In this document: positions 40,074 to 49,126 of the stretch, piece by piece
Numbering within the stretch: the stretch's first letter is position 1
Layout of the letters: every line of letters begins with the position of its first letter
Assembly: GCF_000799735.1 (NCBI RefSeq)
Contig: NZ_JUHH01000001.1
Coordinates: 1,860,001-1,924,000 of the forward strand
Reading direction: 5' to 3'
From: Methylotenera sp. G11
Lineage (GTDB): Bacteria; Pseudomonadota; Gammaproteobacteria; Burkholderiales; Methylophilaceae
DNA length: 64,000 nt
Program-made: the position numbers and the translations under genes
Notes under the pieces: generated by a model
Seen by the model: only the letters and a program-made list of their open reading frames with translations
Databases searched by the model: none
What the model was told of the DNA's origin: nothing

Positions 40074-41807
40074 ATGCTGAATAGGCCGTTTTCCGTCAGG
40101 CAGGTCTTGCTGGCTGGATTCTTTTTTACCGCTTTGCTGCCTATGCTGATCATGACGGTGCTCGCATTCTACCAGGCACGCACCGTACTGCATGATGAGA
40201 TCGTGAGCGGCATGCAGACGCGCGCGATTGCAGCGCGCAGCGAAGTGGACCGCATGATGTTCGAGCGTTTGCAGAACGTGACTTCCTGGAGCAGGCTGGA
40301 TGTTATGTACGAAGCGCAGATTGGCGACGTGGATAAGCGCTTGTCGCATTTCCTGGCGGATCTCAAGCAGAGTTACCGCGGGGTATATCAAGCGCTGTAT
40401 GTGGTGAGCCCCGATGGCCGCGTGGTTGCCTCAAGCGAGCCTGCGCAGATCGGTCAGCCTGCGCCCGTCATGCAGCCCTGGCTGAACGTTCAACTGGAGC
40501 AGCACCCTTTGCAGCTGGCAGTGATCAAGCAGCAGCTTTTGCCTATCGCCAGCGATATTATTGACATGGATGGCAATAAGATAGGCACTCTGTGGGCAGT
40601 GTTTGACTGGGACGAGATCAAAGCCATCCTCAAAAATACGCAAAGCCAGGGCAGTGCCGCCGCGCTGGTCGATGAGCAGGGCAAGCCACTGGCGCAGACT
40701 GCTGAATGGCGACAGATCGTTGCCGGACATGATGTATCGGTGAGTTCAAGCGGCAGCGGGCAGGCAGTCGCCCCGATTTTTAAATGGCAAGTCGAGATTT
40801 CCCAGTACCGTTCCGTGGTCATGGCGCCGGTGCATCGCATGGGATACATGTTTATCTTTTTACTGGTGGTCACTGCATTCCTGGCGACAGCGCTTGCCGC
40901 GCCGTTGTCACGTTTTATCACCATGCCTCTGGCGAGACTGACTTCTTATGCCAACCGGTTTATGCGTTCATCGACGCAGCGGGCTCCGCCGGCACCCGAT
41001 GGGCCGGTGGAAGTGCGCGGGATGACCAATGCATTTGCCAAAATGATTGATGACCTGAACCTTTCCAAAGAAAACCTGACGCGCGCGGCAAAGCTGGCCG
41101 TGGCGGGGGAAATGGCTGCTGCGATGAGCCACGAGATCAGAACGCCTCTGGGCATACTGCGCTCATCGGCACAGGTGCTTGCGCGCGAGAAAAGCCTGAG
41201 TGCAGAAGGGCGGGAAGTCGCCAGCTTCATTACCTCTGAAACCGAACGCCTGAATAAGCTGGTATCCACGCTGGTCGATTCTGCCCGGCCGCGGCAGCCG
41301 GAGTTTGCAATGCATGATGTAGTCGGCTTGCTTGAGAATGCAGTAGCCATGCTGCGTATGCAGGCGAATAAAAAAGATATCAACCTGGATCTGGACGTCC
41401 AGGCTTTGTTTAAAGAGGGGCATGCCGGCCAGGATGCGCAGCGTGTGCTGGTGGAATGTGACGGCGAGCAGATTACGCAGGTCATCCTGAATCTGCTGCT
41501 GAATGCGATTCAGATACTGGATACAGGCAGCAGCGTGGTTGTCACCCTGATGGAGCATGAGGATAGTGTTACTATCAGCGTGGCGGATAATGGCAAAGGG
41601 GTCGATGAGTCGTTCAGGGAGCAGATATTTGATCCGTTCTTTACGCAGCGCCAGGGAGGCATCGGTTTGGGACTGGCGGTGTCCAGGCAGATCGTGGTTG
41701 CGCATTTCGGCTCCCTCACGGTTGAGGCAAGCGCGCTGCCCTGCCGTTCAGGCACCGGGTATGGTGCAGACTTCAGGGTCAGGCTGCCCAAGCAGCAGTT
41801 GCACTGA
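40074..41807 (+). CDS. Sensor histidine kinase
   Basis: A 577-residue membrane kinase. Two transmembrane segments (about residues 11-31 and 256-278) flank a 225-residue periplasmic sensor of the dCache-like type, followed by HAMP, an H box with phospho-accepting H353 in AAMSHEIRTPLGIL, and a C-terminal ATPase domain with N, G1 (DNGKGV), F (DPFFT) and G2 (GIGLGLAV) boxes. It is followed 65 bases downstream by a sigma-54 activator, its likely partner. The ligand is unknown, but the divergent periplasmic-binding and barrel genes suggest an extracytoplasmic solute. Confidence 0.92.
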   Translation: MLNRPFSVRQVLLAGFFFTALLPMLIMTVLAFYQARTVLHDEIVSGMQTRAIAARSEVDRMMFERLQNVTSWSRLDVMYEAQIGDVDKRLSHFLADLKQSYRGVYQALYVVSPDGRVVASSEPAQIGQPAPVMQPWLNVQLEQHPLQLAVIKQQLLPIASDIIDMDGNKIGTLWAVFDWDEIKAILKNTQSQGSAAALVDEQGKPLAQTAEWRQIVAGHDVSVSSSGSGQAVAPIFKWQVEISQYRSVVMAPVHRMGYMFIFLLVVTAFLATALAAPLSRFITMPLARLTSYANRFMRSSTQRAPPAPDGPVEVRGMTNAFAKMIDDLNLSKENLTRAAKLAVAGEMAAAMSHEIRTPLGILRSSAQVLAREKSLSAEGREVASFITSETERLNKLVSTLVDSARPRQPEFAMHDVVGLLENAVAMLRMQANKKDINLDLDVQALFKEGHAGQDAQRVLVECDGEQITQVILNLLLNAIQILDTGSSVVVTLMEHEDSVTISVADNGKGVDESFREQIFDPFFTQRQGGIGLGLAVSRQIVVAHFGSLTVEASALPCRSGTGYGADFRVRLPKQQLH

Positions 41808-41872
41808 TGCTTGATGGCTTGCGGGTAATGGCGCTCATGGCAATGATGGTTAACTGAAAGATAGAGAGAATA

Positions 41873-43270
41873 ATGTCGCAAACGATTAAAACCGTATTGG
41901 CGGTGGACGATGAGCCGCATATGCTGCGCTTGCTGGAGATCAGTCTGCGCCAGGCCGGCTATAAGCCGCTGACCGCCAGGGATGGGCGCGAAGCGCTCGA
42001 AACCATACACACGCAGCACGTAGATTGCGTGGTTACGGACCTGCACATGCCCTATATGAGCGGCCTGCAATTGCTGAAAGCGATTCGCTCCGGCAGGCCA
42101 GACGACGCGCAGGATGCAAACAGGCCGGCTGCGAATGCCAATCCAGACCTGCCGGTTATTATTGTCACGGCGCAGGGTGAGGTGAAAACGGCCATCGATG
42201 CGATGAAAAGTGGGGCATCGGATTATATTCTGCGCCCGTTTGACCTTGAAGAACTGGAGCTTGCGATTGCGCGTGCGCTTTCATTTGCCAGGCTTGTGGT
42301 TGAAAACCAGTTCCTGCGCGAAGACAAGGTATCAAATGTGGGGCTGGTGGGTAACAGCCCGGTTATGCGGCAGTTGTACGAGTCCATACGTCAGGTTGCG
42401 CCAGAAAAGGCCACGGTGCTGATTGCCGGTGAAACCGGTACCGGCAAGGAGCTGGTGGCGCGTGCGATCCATGCCGGCTCGCCGCGCGGCGAAGGCTTGT
42501 TTGTGGCGGTGAATTGCGCGGCGATTCCGCATGAAATGCTTGAGTCCGAACTGTTCGGTCACGAGAAAGGCGCTTTTACCGGCGCAATCAAAGAGCGTGT
42601 CGGCAAGTTTGAGCTGGCCGATGGCGGAACTTTGTTTCTTGACGAGGTCACCGAAATGCCGATGCCGCTTCAGGCCAAGCTGCTGCGTGCATTGCAGGAG
42701 AATGTGATTGAGCGCGTGGGCGGTAACCGCCCGATTGCGGTGGATATCCGCGTGGTGGCCGCTACCAACCGCGATCCGCGGGAGGCAATCAAGGACGGCA
42801 AGCTGCGTGAAGACCTGTATTACCGTTTGAATGTATTCCGTATTGATTTACCTGCACTCAGGACGCGCAAGTCTGATATTCCTGAACTCGCACGGCACTT
42901 TCTGGCCAGAAGGCACGTGGATATTTCGCAGGAAGCGGTCAGCGCCTTGACGGGCTACGACTGGCCAGGCAATGTGCGCGAGCTGGAGAACGTCCTGGAG
43001 CGGGCGGCGATTATCAGCGGCAACCAGGCAATCCTGCCTAAGCACCTTCCTGCTGAAATGGCGAGCCAGGCTGTGACGGAAGAAGCTATCGAGCCGGTTC
43101 CCGCCGCGGCCACGTCCCTGGCGCTGCCGCCGGCGATAGAAGCGCTGGAGCGGCGATTGATCACCGCTGCGCTGGCGCAAACGCATGGCAACAAAAGCAA
43201 GGCAGCAAAGCTTCTGGAGATCAGCGAGCGCTCACTCTGGTACAAGCTTAGCCAGTATGACCTGACCTGA
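41873..43270 (+). CDS. NtrC-family sigma-54 response regulator
   Basis: A 465-residue enhancer-binding protein: receiver domain with phospho-acceptor Asp56 in VVTDLHMP (with a 25-residue insertion before the DLPVIIVTAQG strand), AAA+ domain with Walker A GETGTGKE, the GAFTGA sigma-54 loop at 233-238 and Walker B GGTLFLDEV, and a C-terminal Fis-type helix-turn-helix ending in SLWYKLSQYDL. It is cotranscribed with the sensor kinase. Sigma-54 type promoters lie nearby at 37.3-37.6 kb, but whether it acts there is inference. Confidence 0.93.
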   Translation: MSQTIKTVLAVDDEPHMLRLLEISLRQAGYKPLTARDGREALETIHTQHVDCVVTDLHMPYMSGLQLLKAIRSGRPDDAQDANRPAANANPDLPVIIVTAQGEVKTAIDAMKSGASDYILRPFDLEELELAIARALSFARLVVENQFLREDKVSNVGLVGNSPVMRQLYESIRQVAPEKATVLIAGETGTGKELVARAIHAGSPRGEGLFVAVNCAAIPHEMLESELFGHEKGAFTGAIKERVGKFELADGGTLFLDEVTEMPMPLQAKLLRALQENVIERVGGNRPIAVDIRVVAATNRDPREAIKDGKLREDLYYRLNVFRIDLPALRTRKSDIPELARHFLARRHVDISQEAVSALTGYDWPGNVRELENVLERAAIISGNQAILPKHLPAEMASQAVTEEAIEPVPAAATSLALPPAIEALERRLITAALAQTHGNKSKAAKLLEISERSLWYKLSQYDLT

Positions 43271-43355
43271 AGTGCAGCCTGCCGCAGGCAATCTGGAATC
43301 AACGCGGTTTGAAAACTTTCCTCTGGAATCTTTACATTAGCGCTTTACCTATATA

Positions 43356-43384
43356 GTTAACGGTGTTAAATTAACATCGTTAAC
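43356..43384 (+). promoter_or_regulatory. Palindromic TetR operator
   Basis: A 29-bp near-perfect palindrome with 14-bp arms (GTTAACGGTGTTAA and TTAACATCGTTAAC) around one central base, with a single mismatch. It is 17 bases before the tetR-type gene start and probably controls it and the efflux operon downstream. Confidence 0.85.
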
Positions 43385-43400
43385 TAACATATCAAATGCA

Positions 43401-44030
43401 ATGCCACCTAAAATAAAATCAGAGCAAGACCGTGAAAAGCTGCGTGCCAGCATACTGGATGCAGCACGTGAGTTATTTGTAGAGCGCGGCATTGATGCGG
43501 TTTCCATGCGCGAAATCGCCAGGAAGATCAATTATTCCGCTACGACGCTATATCACCACTTTGCCGACAAAGAGGCGTTGCTGCAGGCCGTGTGCGATGA
43601 GGATTTCCTGCAGTTGGCCGGCGCCATGCATCAGGTCATGCAGATCCCCGACCTGATCGAGCGTATCCGCGCATTGGGTCAGGGCTACGCCATGTTTGCC
43701 TTGCAGCACCCTAATCATTACCGGCTGATGTTCATGACGCCGCGCGCGCCCTGTAACCAGGAGATCACGAAAATCCAGCAGGGCAATACCGAGCAGGATG
43801 CTTATGCACAGCTGAAACATGTCGTGCATCAGGCATTCGAGGCTGGCTTATTCAGGCCGGAAGTGACGGATTCGGAATTGATTGCCCAGACCATATGGGC
43901 GGGTATCCATGGCGTATGCTCTTTGCAGATCGCGCTGGGGCAGGAGTGCTGGGTTCAGTGGGCTGATATAGAGGCGCGCCTGCAATTCATGCAAAACATG
44001 ATGCTGCAAGGTTTGCTGCGGCCTGATTAA
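43401..44030 (+). CDS. TetR family regulator
   Basis: A 209-residue regulator with the N-terminal TetR DNA-binding domain (RASILDAARELFVERGIDAVSMREIARKINYSATTLYHHFADKEALL) and a variable ligand-binding C-terminal domain with a hydrophobic pocket. Its gene opens the efflux cluster, and the palindrome at 43356 is its likely operator. The gene is 32 bases upstream of the membrane-fusion gene, so both may be expressed together and be relieved from repression by a pump substrate. Confidence 0.93.
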   Translation: MPPKIKSEQDREKLRASILDAARELFVERGIDAVSMREIARKINYSATTLYHHFADKEALLQAVCDEDFLQLAGAMHQVMQIPDLIERIRALGQGYAMFALQHPNHYRLMFMTPRAPCNQEITKIQQGNTEQDAYAQLKHVVHQAFEAGLFRPEVTDSELIAQTIWAGIHGVCSLQIALGQECWVQWADIEARLQFMQNMMLQGLLRPD

Positions 44031-44062
44031 TGCAAGGATAAAAACATCAATGGGTGGCTGAG

Positions 44063-45139
44063 ATGAATGTCAAACTTTTGTTCATGGTATTTTTTGCGGT
44101 GCTTGCCGGCTGTCATAAACCTGCTGAGCCTGCAATCGCTCCGCGGCCTGCGCTGACCATGGTGGTGGGTGATCCGGGCGTATCCGGCTCCATGGTGCTG
44201 GTTGGTGAAGTGCGGCCACGTTTTGAGGCAAGCCAGGGGTTTCGCATTGGCGGAAAAGTCATCGAACGCAGGGTGGATGTGGGGGCGAGCGTGAAAAAAG
44301 GCCAGCTGATCGCCAGGCTGGATACGGCTGATGTCAATCTGAATGTCGCGGCGGCAATGGCTGATGTGCGTGCGGCAGAGGCAAGTCATGCATTGGCCGT
44401 GGCAGAGTTTGAGCGCCAGCGTCAGCTGTATGCCAGGAAATTCATTTCAGCTTCAGCGCTGGATATACGCGATGCCGAGTTGAAAACCTCTGCCGCCAGG
44501 CTCGCACAGGTAAAAGCACAGGCCAATGTTTCCGGCAATCAGATGCAGTATGCCAGCTTAACGGCTGACCGTGACGGCGTGGTGACGATGGTACGCGCTG
44601 AGCCCGGCCAGGTCGTGCAGGCGGGTGAGGTTGTAGTGCAGCTTGCCAACCTCAGGGAAACCGAAGTGCTGGTGGCGGTACCTGAATCCCGTATGGCCGA
44701 GGTTGCCGTCGGAGCCCCGGTAACGGTCAAAATGTGGGCCAATCCCAATAAAACCTATGCCGGGCACGTGCGTGAAATCGCCCCGGCAGCAGATTCTGCA
44801 ACACGCGCATTCAATGTCAGGGTGAGCCTGACCGATGCTGATGCGATGGTGAAGTTTGGCATGACAGCAGGCGTCAAATTTAAATCGCAGCAGGCACAGC
44901 AAGCGCAGCAGTGGCTGATTCCGCTGGCCGCGCTGACTGAGAACAATGGCAAAAAGCTGGTATGGGTGATTGATGCCGGGAACAGGGCGCAGCCGCGTGA
45001 AGTCACGGCCGGCGATTTTTCGGAACAGGGGGTATTGATTACCGGCGGTTTGCAGGCGGGTGAGAAGATCGCGATTGCCGGCGTGCATACCTTGGTAAAA
45101 GGCCAGCTGGTGACGCCGGTAACCAGGGCAACGCCATGA
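44063..45139 (+). CDS. RND efflux membrane-fusion lipoprotein
   Basis: A 358-residue periplasmic adaptor with a lipoprotein signal (lipobox LAGC), a biotinyl-lipoyl-like domain around GKVIERRVDVGASVKKGQLIARLD, an alpha-hairpin of about 60 residues, and a beta-barrel domain with ADRDGVVTMVRAEPGQVVQAGEVV. ATG 44063 is chosen since it gives the standard lipoprotein N-terminus; GTG 44054 is an alternative. It overlaps the pump gene by four bases. Confidence 0.93.
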   Translation: MNVKLLFMVFFAVLAGCHKPAEPAIAPRPALTMVVGDPGVSGSMVLVGEVRPRFEASQGFRIGGKVIERRVDVGASVKKGQLIARLDTADVNLNVAAAMADVRAAEASHALAVAEFERQRQLYARKFISASALDIRDAELKTSAARLAQVKAQANVSGNQMQYASLTADRDGVVTMVRAEPGQVVQAGEVVVQLANLRETEVLVAVPESRMAEVAVGAPVTVKMWANPNKTYAGHVREIAPAADSATRAFNVRVSLTDADAMVKFGMTAGVKFKSQQAQQAQQWLIPLAALTENNGKKLVWVIDAGNRAQPREVTAGDFSEQGVLITGGLQAGEKIAIAGVHTLVKGQLVTPVTRATP

Positions 45140-48100
45140 GTGGCTTGAACGAAATGCCTGGTCATGAAACGCCGCCACCGTTAAATGGAGCCGGCGAACG
45201 CTTCAATTTATCCAACTGGTCGTTAAAACATCAGGCGCTTGTGCTGTACTGCATGCTGGTGATGGTGATTGCCGGTGCGCTTTCATATACTCAATTAGGC
45301 CAGTCAGAAGACCCTCCGTTTACATTCAAGGTGATGCTGGTGCGCACCAGTTGGCCCGGTGCCAGCGCACAGGAGGTCGAGCAGCAGGTCACCGACAAGC
45401 TGGAAAAGAAAATCCAGGAAGTGCCGCATTTGGACTACTCCAGCAGCTATTCACGCCCGGGTGAATCTATGATTTTTATCGTGGCCAAAGATGACACGTT
45501 CTCAAAAGACATTCCTGATGTCTGGTATCAGGTGCGGAAAAAAGTAGGCGATATCCGCCATACCCTGCCGCAGGGTATAGAAAGCCTGACATTTAATGAC
45601 GAATTCAGCGATGTATACGGCACGATGTATGCGCTTACCGGCGATGGATTTGACAATGCGGCATTGAAAAAACAGGCGGAGCTGATCCGCACAGAGCTGT
45701 TGAAGATAAAGGATGTGGCCAAAGTCGAGTTCTTCGGCGAACAGAAACAGCGCATTTTTATCGAAATGTCCAATGCAAAACTCGCTACCCTGGGTATCAG
45801 CCCGAACACGCTCATTGGGTTATTGCAGACGCAGAATGCGGTAGTGAAAAGCGGTGGCTATGATTCAAGCGCAGAGCATATCCGCATTGCGGTGTCGGGG
45901 CGCTATGATACGCTGGACGATCTGCGCAATATCCGTTTGCGTGCCAATCAGCAGGATTTTCGCCTGGGCGATGTTGCGCGAGTCTACCGCGGCTATGAAG
46001 ACCCGCCGCGCAGCAGTATACGCTTTGCGGCAAAACCGACCCTGCTGCTCGGCGTAAGCATGAAAGACGGCGGCGATGTGATTGCGCTGGGGCAGGCGCT
46101 GGATCAGGTCACCGCACGCATCAGGCAGCAGTTGCTGGTGGGGCTGGAGTTACATACGGTCACTTCACAGCCCAGGATCGTGGCAAGTTCCGTCAATGAT
46201 TTTGTAAAATCACTGGTGGAAGCGTTGGTGATCGTGCTCGGCGTAAGCCTGCTGTCGCTGGGGTGGCGCAGCGGTATCGTGGTGGCGATTACGATTCCGG
46301 TTGTGCTGGCCGCAACATTCCTGGTCATGCATTTACTGGACATAGGCTTGCATAAGATTTCACTCGGGGCGCTGATCCTGGCACTAGGCCTGCTGGTGGA
46401 TGATGCGATTATCGCGGTTGAAATGATGGCCTCTAAAATGGAGCAGGGCTGGGATAGGGTAAAAGCGGCTTCGTTTGCCTATACTTCGACCGCCATGCCG
46501 ATGCTGGCCGGCACGCTGGTGACGGTGGCTGGTTTCCTGCCAATTGCCACAGCCGTATCTTCTACCGGTGAATACACGCGCTCCATTTTCCAGGTGTCGG
46601 CGATCGCGCTGGTGATTTCATGGTTTGCCGCGGTAATCTTCGTGCCCTACCTTGGGTACCACCTGCTGCCGGACTACCTGTCCGCACCGGTTAGCAAGCC
46701 ATCAAGACTCAAGGCCTGGCTAAACCGGCGCTTTGCCGGCGGCTACAGTCAACCGCAGAGGGATGAGCCCTCCGGTGCACATCATTATCATGATATTTAT
46801 AACACCGCATTTTATCGGGCATTTCGTGCATTGGTAAGCACTTGTGTGCGTTACCGTAAAACGGTTATTGCGATCACTATGGTACTGTTCCTGCTGGCAA
46901 TTGCCGGTTTCAGCCAGGTGCAGCAGCAGTTCTTTCCTGATTCGACGCGGCTGGAGCTGATTGTGGATTTGCGCATGACAGAAGGCGCTTCCTATGCAGC
47001 AACCAATGCCGAGGCGGAGAAGCTTGAGCGCTGGCTGCAGCAGTGGAATGCAGAAAATAAAGGCATCGAGAATTTTGTAGCCTACATAGGCACCGGCGGT
47101 CCGCGTTTTTACCTGCCGCTGGATATTCAGCTGCCGCACCGCGGATTCGGCCAGTTTGTGATACTGAGCAAGACCTTGCAATCGCGGGAGGCATTGCGCA
47201 AAGACTTGCTGGCTTTGTTCGAGCACGATTTTCCGTCATTGCGTGCTTCGGTGCTGCGCCTTGAAAACGGCCCCCCGGTTGGGTTTCCGGTGCAGTTCAG
47301 GGTGTCCGGCACTAATATTCAGCAGATACGCGACATTTCACATCAGATCGCCGACATCATGCGCGCCAATAAAAACCTTGTGAATGTGCAGTTGGGGTGG
47401 GAGGAGCCGACTAAAGTCATCCATGTGGATGTCGACCAGGCTAAAGCGCGCCTGCTGGGCGTAAGTTCAGTCGATGTGGCGAATATCATCGGCGGTGCGA
47501 TGAATGAGCTATATATCACCGAGTTCAGGGAAGGTAACGAACGCATAGACCTGGTGGCGCGCGGCACCGAAGTGGAACGCAGCCATTTGTCGCACCTGGC
47601 TGACCTTGTCATGACTACTCCATCCGGGGCGAACGTGCCAATATCGCAGTTTGCAACGATAAGCTCAAGATTTGAAGAAGGCGTGATCTGGCGCCGCAAC
47701 CGTGAGCCATCGATCACGGTACGTGCAAACCTGCAAGGCAGCATGCAGGCGCCGGTCGTCTCTCAGCAGGTAGAGGCGCAGCTGGACGCAATCAAGGCTG
47801 CTTTGCCTTTGGGCGTTACGCTGGAAACAGGCGGTGCGACGGAAGAGTCCGCGAAAGGCGCTGCTTCGGTGGCAGCCGGTGCGCCTTTGTTCCTGATTGC
47901 CGTGCTGACCATATTGATGTTGCAGCTGCAAAATTTTTCACGGGTTTTCCTGGTGATGCTGACCGCGCCTTTAGGCTTGATCGGTGTCACACTGGCATTG
48001 CTGGTGTTTGATAAGCCTTTTGGTTTTGTGGCCATGCTGGGCACGATTGCGCTATCGGGCATGATCATGCGCAACTCGTTGATCCTGGTGGATCAGATTG

Positions 48101-48348
48101 ACCAGGATAAGGCTTCCGGCCTGCCGGAGTGGCAGGCTGTCATTGAGTCTACCATCCGCCGCTTCCGGCCTATCGTGCTGACAGCCGCGGCGGCAATCCT
48201 GGCCATGATCCCGCTCACGCGCAGTGTGTTCTTTGGCCCGATGGCCGTCGCGATCATGGGCGGGCTCACGGTTGCGACGCTGCTGACGGTATTGTTCCTG
48301 CCGGCATTGTATGCGGCATGGTTTGGCGTAAGAATGCCGGCTAAGTAA
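45136..48348 (+). CDS. RND efflux pump, inner-membrane subunit
   Basis: A 1070-residue proton-driven RND transporter with two repeated halves, each with a periplasmic domain. Helix 4 bears the acidic pair in LGLLVDDAIIAVEMMASKM, required for proton relay, and the equivalent region of the second half reads GTIALSGMIMRNSLILVDQI. The family is multidrug (HAE-like) rather than heavy-metal type by overall pattern. It works with the lipoprotein upstream and probably with the TolC homologue at 49127. Confidence 0.94.
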   Translation: MSGLNEMPGHETPPPLNGAGERFNLSNWSLKHQALVLYCMLVMVIAGALSYTQLGQSEDPPFTFKVMLVRTSWPGASAQEVEQQVTDKLEKKIQEVPHLDYSSSYSRPGESMIFIVAKDDTFSKDIPDVWYQVRKKVGDIRHTLPQGIESLTFNDEFSDVYGTMYALTGDGFDNAALKKQAELIRTELLKIKDVAKVEFFGEQKQRIFIEMSNAKLATLGISPNTLIGLLQTQNAVVKSGGYDSSAEHIRIAVSGRYDTLDDLRNIRLRANQQDFRLGDVARVYRGYEDPPRSSIRFAAKPTLLLGVSMKDGGDVIALGQALDQVTARIRQQLLVGLELHTVTSQPRIVASSVNDFVKSLVEALVIVLGVSLLSLGWRSGIVVAITIPVVLAATFLVMHLLDIGLHKISLGALILALGLLVDDAIIAVEMMASKMEQGWDRVKAASFAYTSTAMPMLAGTLVTVAGFLPIATAVSSTGEYTRSIFQVSAIALVISWFAAVIFVPYLGYHLLPDYLSAPVSKPSRLKAWLNRRFAGGYSQPQRDEPSGAHHYHDIYNTAFYRAFRALVSTCVRYRKTVIAITMVLFLLAIAGFSQVQQQFFPDSTRLELIVDLRMTEGASYAATNAEAEKLERWLQQWNAENKGIENFVAYIGTGGPRFYLPLDIQLPHRGFGQFVILSKTLQSREALRKDLLALFEHDFPSLRASVLRLENGPPVGFPVQFRVSGTNIQQIRDISHQIADIMRANKNLVNVQLGWEEPTKVIHVDVDQAKARLLGVSSVDVANIIGGAMNELYITEFREGNERIDLVARGTEVERSHLSHLADLVMTTPSGANVPISQFATISSRFEEGVIWRRNREPSITVRANLQGSMQAPVVSQQVEAQLDAIKAALPLGVTLETGGATEESAKGAASVAAGAPLFLIAVLTILMLQLQNFSRVFLVMLTAPLGLIGVTLALLVFDKPFGFVAMLGTIALSGMIMRNSLILVDQIDQDKASGLPEWQAVIESTIRRFRPIVLTAAAAILAMIPLTRSVFFGPMAVAIMGGLTVATLLTVLFLPALYAAWFGVRMPAK

Positions 48349-48421
48349 AGCGACCGGTAGCGCCCAATACCGGTAGTTGCGCTATAATTATAAACAGTAA
48401 AATATTCATAGAGTGATCAGA

Positions 48422-49120
48422 ATGACACAGACAGTTAAACATACAGACAGTAACGCCGCTGCGGGATTCGATACGCGCCAGGCCAGGTTCAACATGATCG
48501 AACAGCAGATCCGTACTTGGGATGTGCTGGATCCGGTGGTGCTGGCGGTTCTGGATAAAGTGCCGCGCGAGAATTTTGTAGCCGAATCGCAAAAGGGGCT
48601 GGCGTTCGCCGATATTGAGTTGCCTATCGGCCACGGCCAGACCATGCTGGCGCCAAAGGTTGAAGGACGCATCCTGCAGGCGGTCGGCGTTAAAAAAACG
48701 GATAAAGTGTTGCTGGTAGGCACCGGTAGCGGTTACCTGGCGGCCTTGCTGGCCACATTGGCAGACCATGTGCATGCCGTTGAAATCTGCCCGGAGCTGT
48801 CGGCACTGGCAAAAAGCCGCCTGCAGGCACAGAGCATCACCAATGTAACCCTGCATGTGGCAGATGCCGCAAACGGTTTTGCATCAGAAGCGCCTTATGA
48901 TGTGATCGTATTCACGGGGTCATTGCAGCTGCGCCCGTTTGCAGCTGAAAAAATGCTGAATGTCGGCGGCCGCCTGTTTGCGGTAATCGGTGGGGAGCCT
49001 ATCATGGAGGCGACGCTGACGCAGCGTATCAGTGCAGATGCATTCCGCCATGAGGCGATTTTTGAAACTTGCCTGCCGCCGCTGAAAAATGCGCCGCAGA
49101 CACAGAAATTCGAGTTCTAA
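48422..49120 (+). CDS. Protein-L-isoaspartate O-methyltransferase-like protein
   Basis: A 232-residue SAM-dependent methyltransferase of the PCMT family. The SAM-binding motif VLLVGTGSGYLAALLA, the LPIGHGQTMLAPKVEGRIL region with the family's substrate-binding pattern, and post-motif VHAVEI are present. Typical Pcm proteins repair isoaspartyl residues, but members of this TolC-adjacent subgroup may differ. It lies between the RND pump and tolC, seven bases before the latter. ATG 48422 is preferred over GTG 48413; TATAAT at 48382-48387 could serve as a -10 element. Confidence 0.85.
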   Translation: MTQTVKHTDSNAAAGFDTRQARFNMIEQQIRTWDVLDPVVLAVLDKVPRENFVAESQKGLAFADIELPIGHGQTMLAPKVEGRILQAVGVKKTDKVLLVGTGSGYLAALLATLADHVHAVEICPELSALAKSRLQAQSITNVTLHVADAANGFASEAPYDVIVFTGSLQLRPFAAEKMLNVGGRLFAVIGGEPIMEATLTQRISADAFRHEAIFETCLPPLKNAPQTQKFEF

Positions 49121-49126
49121 AGACCT

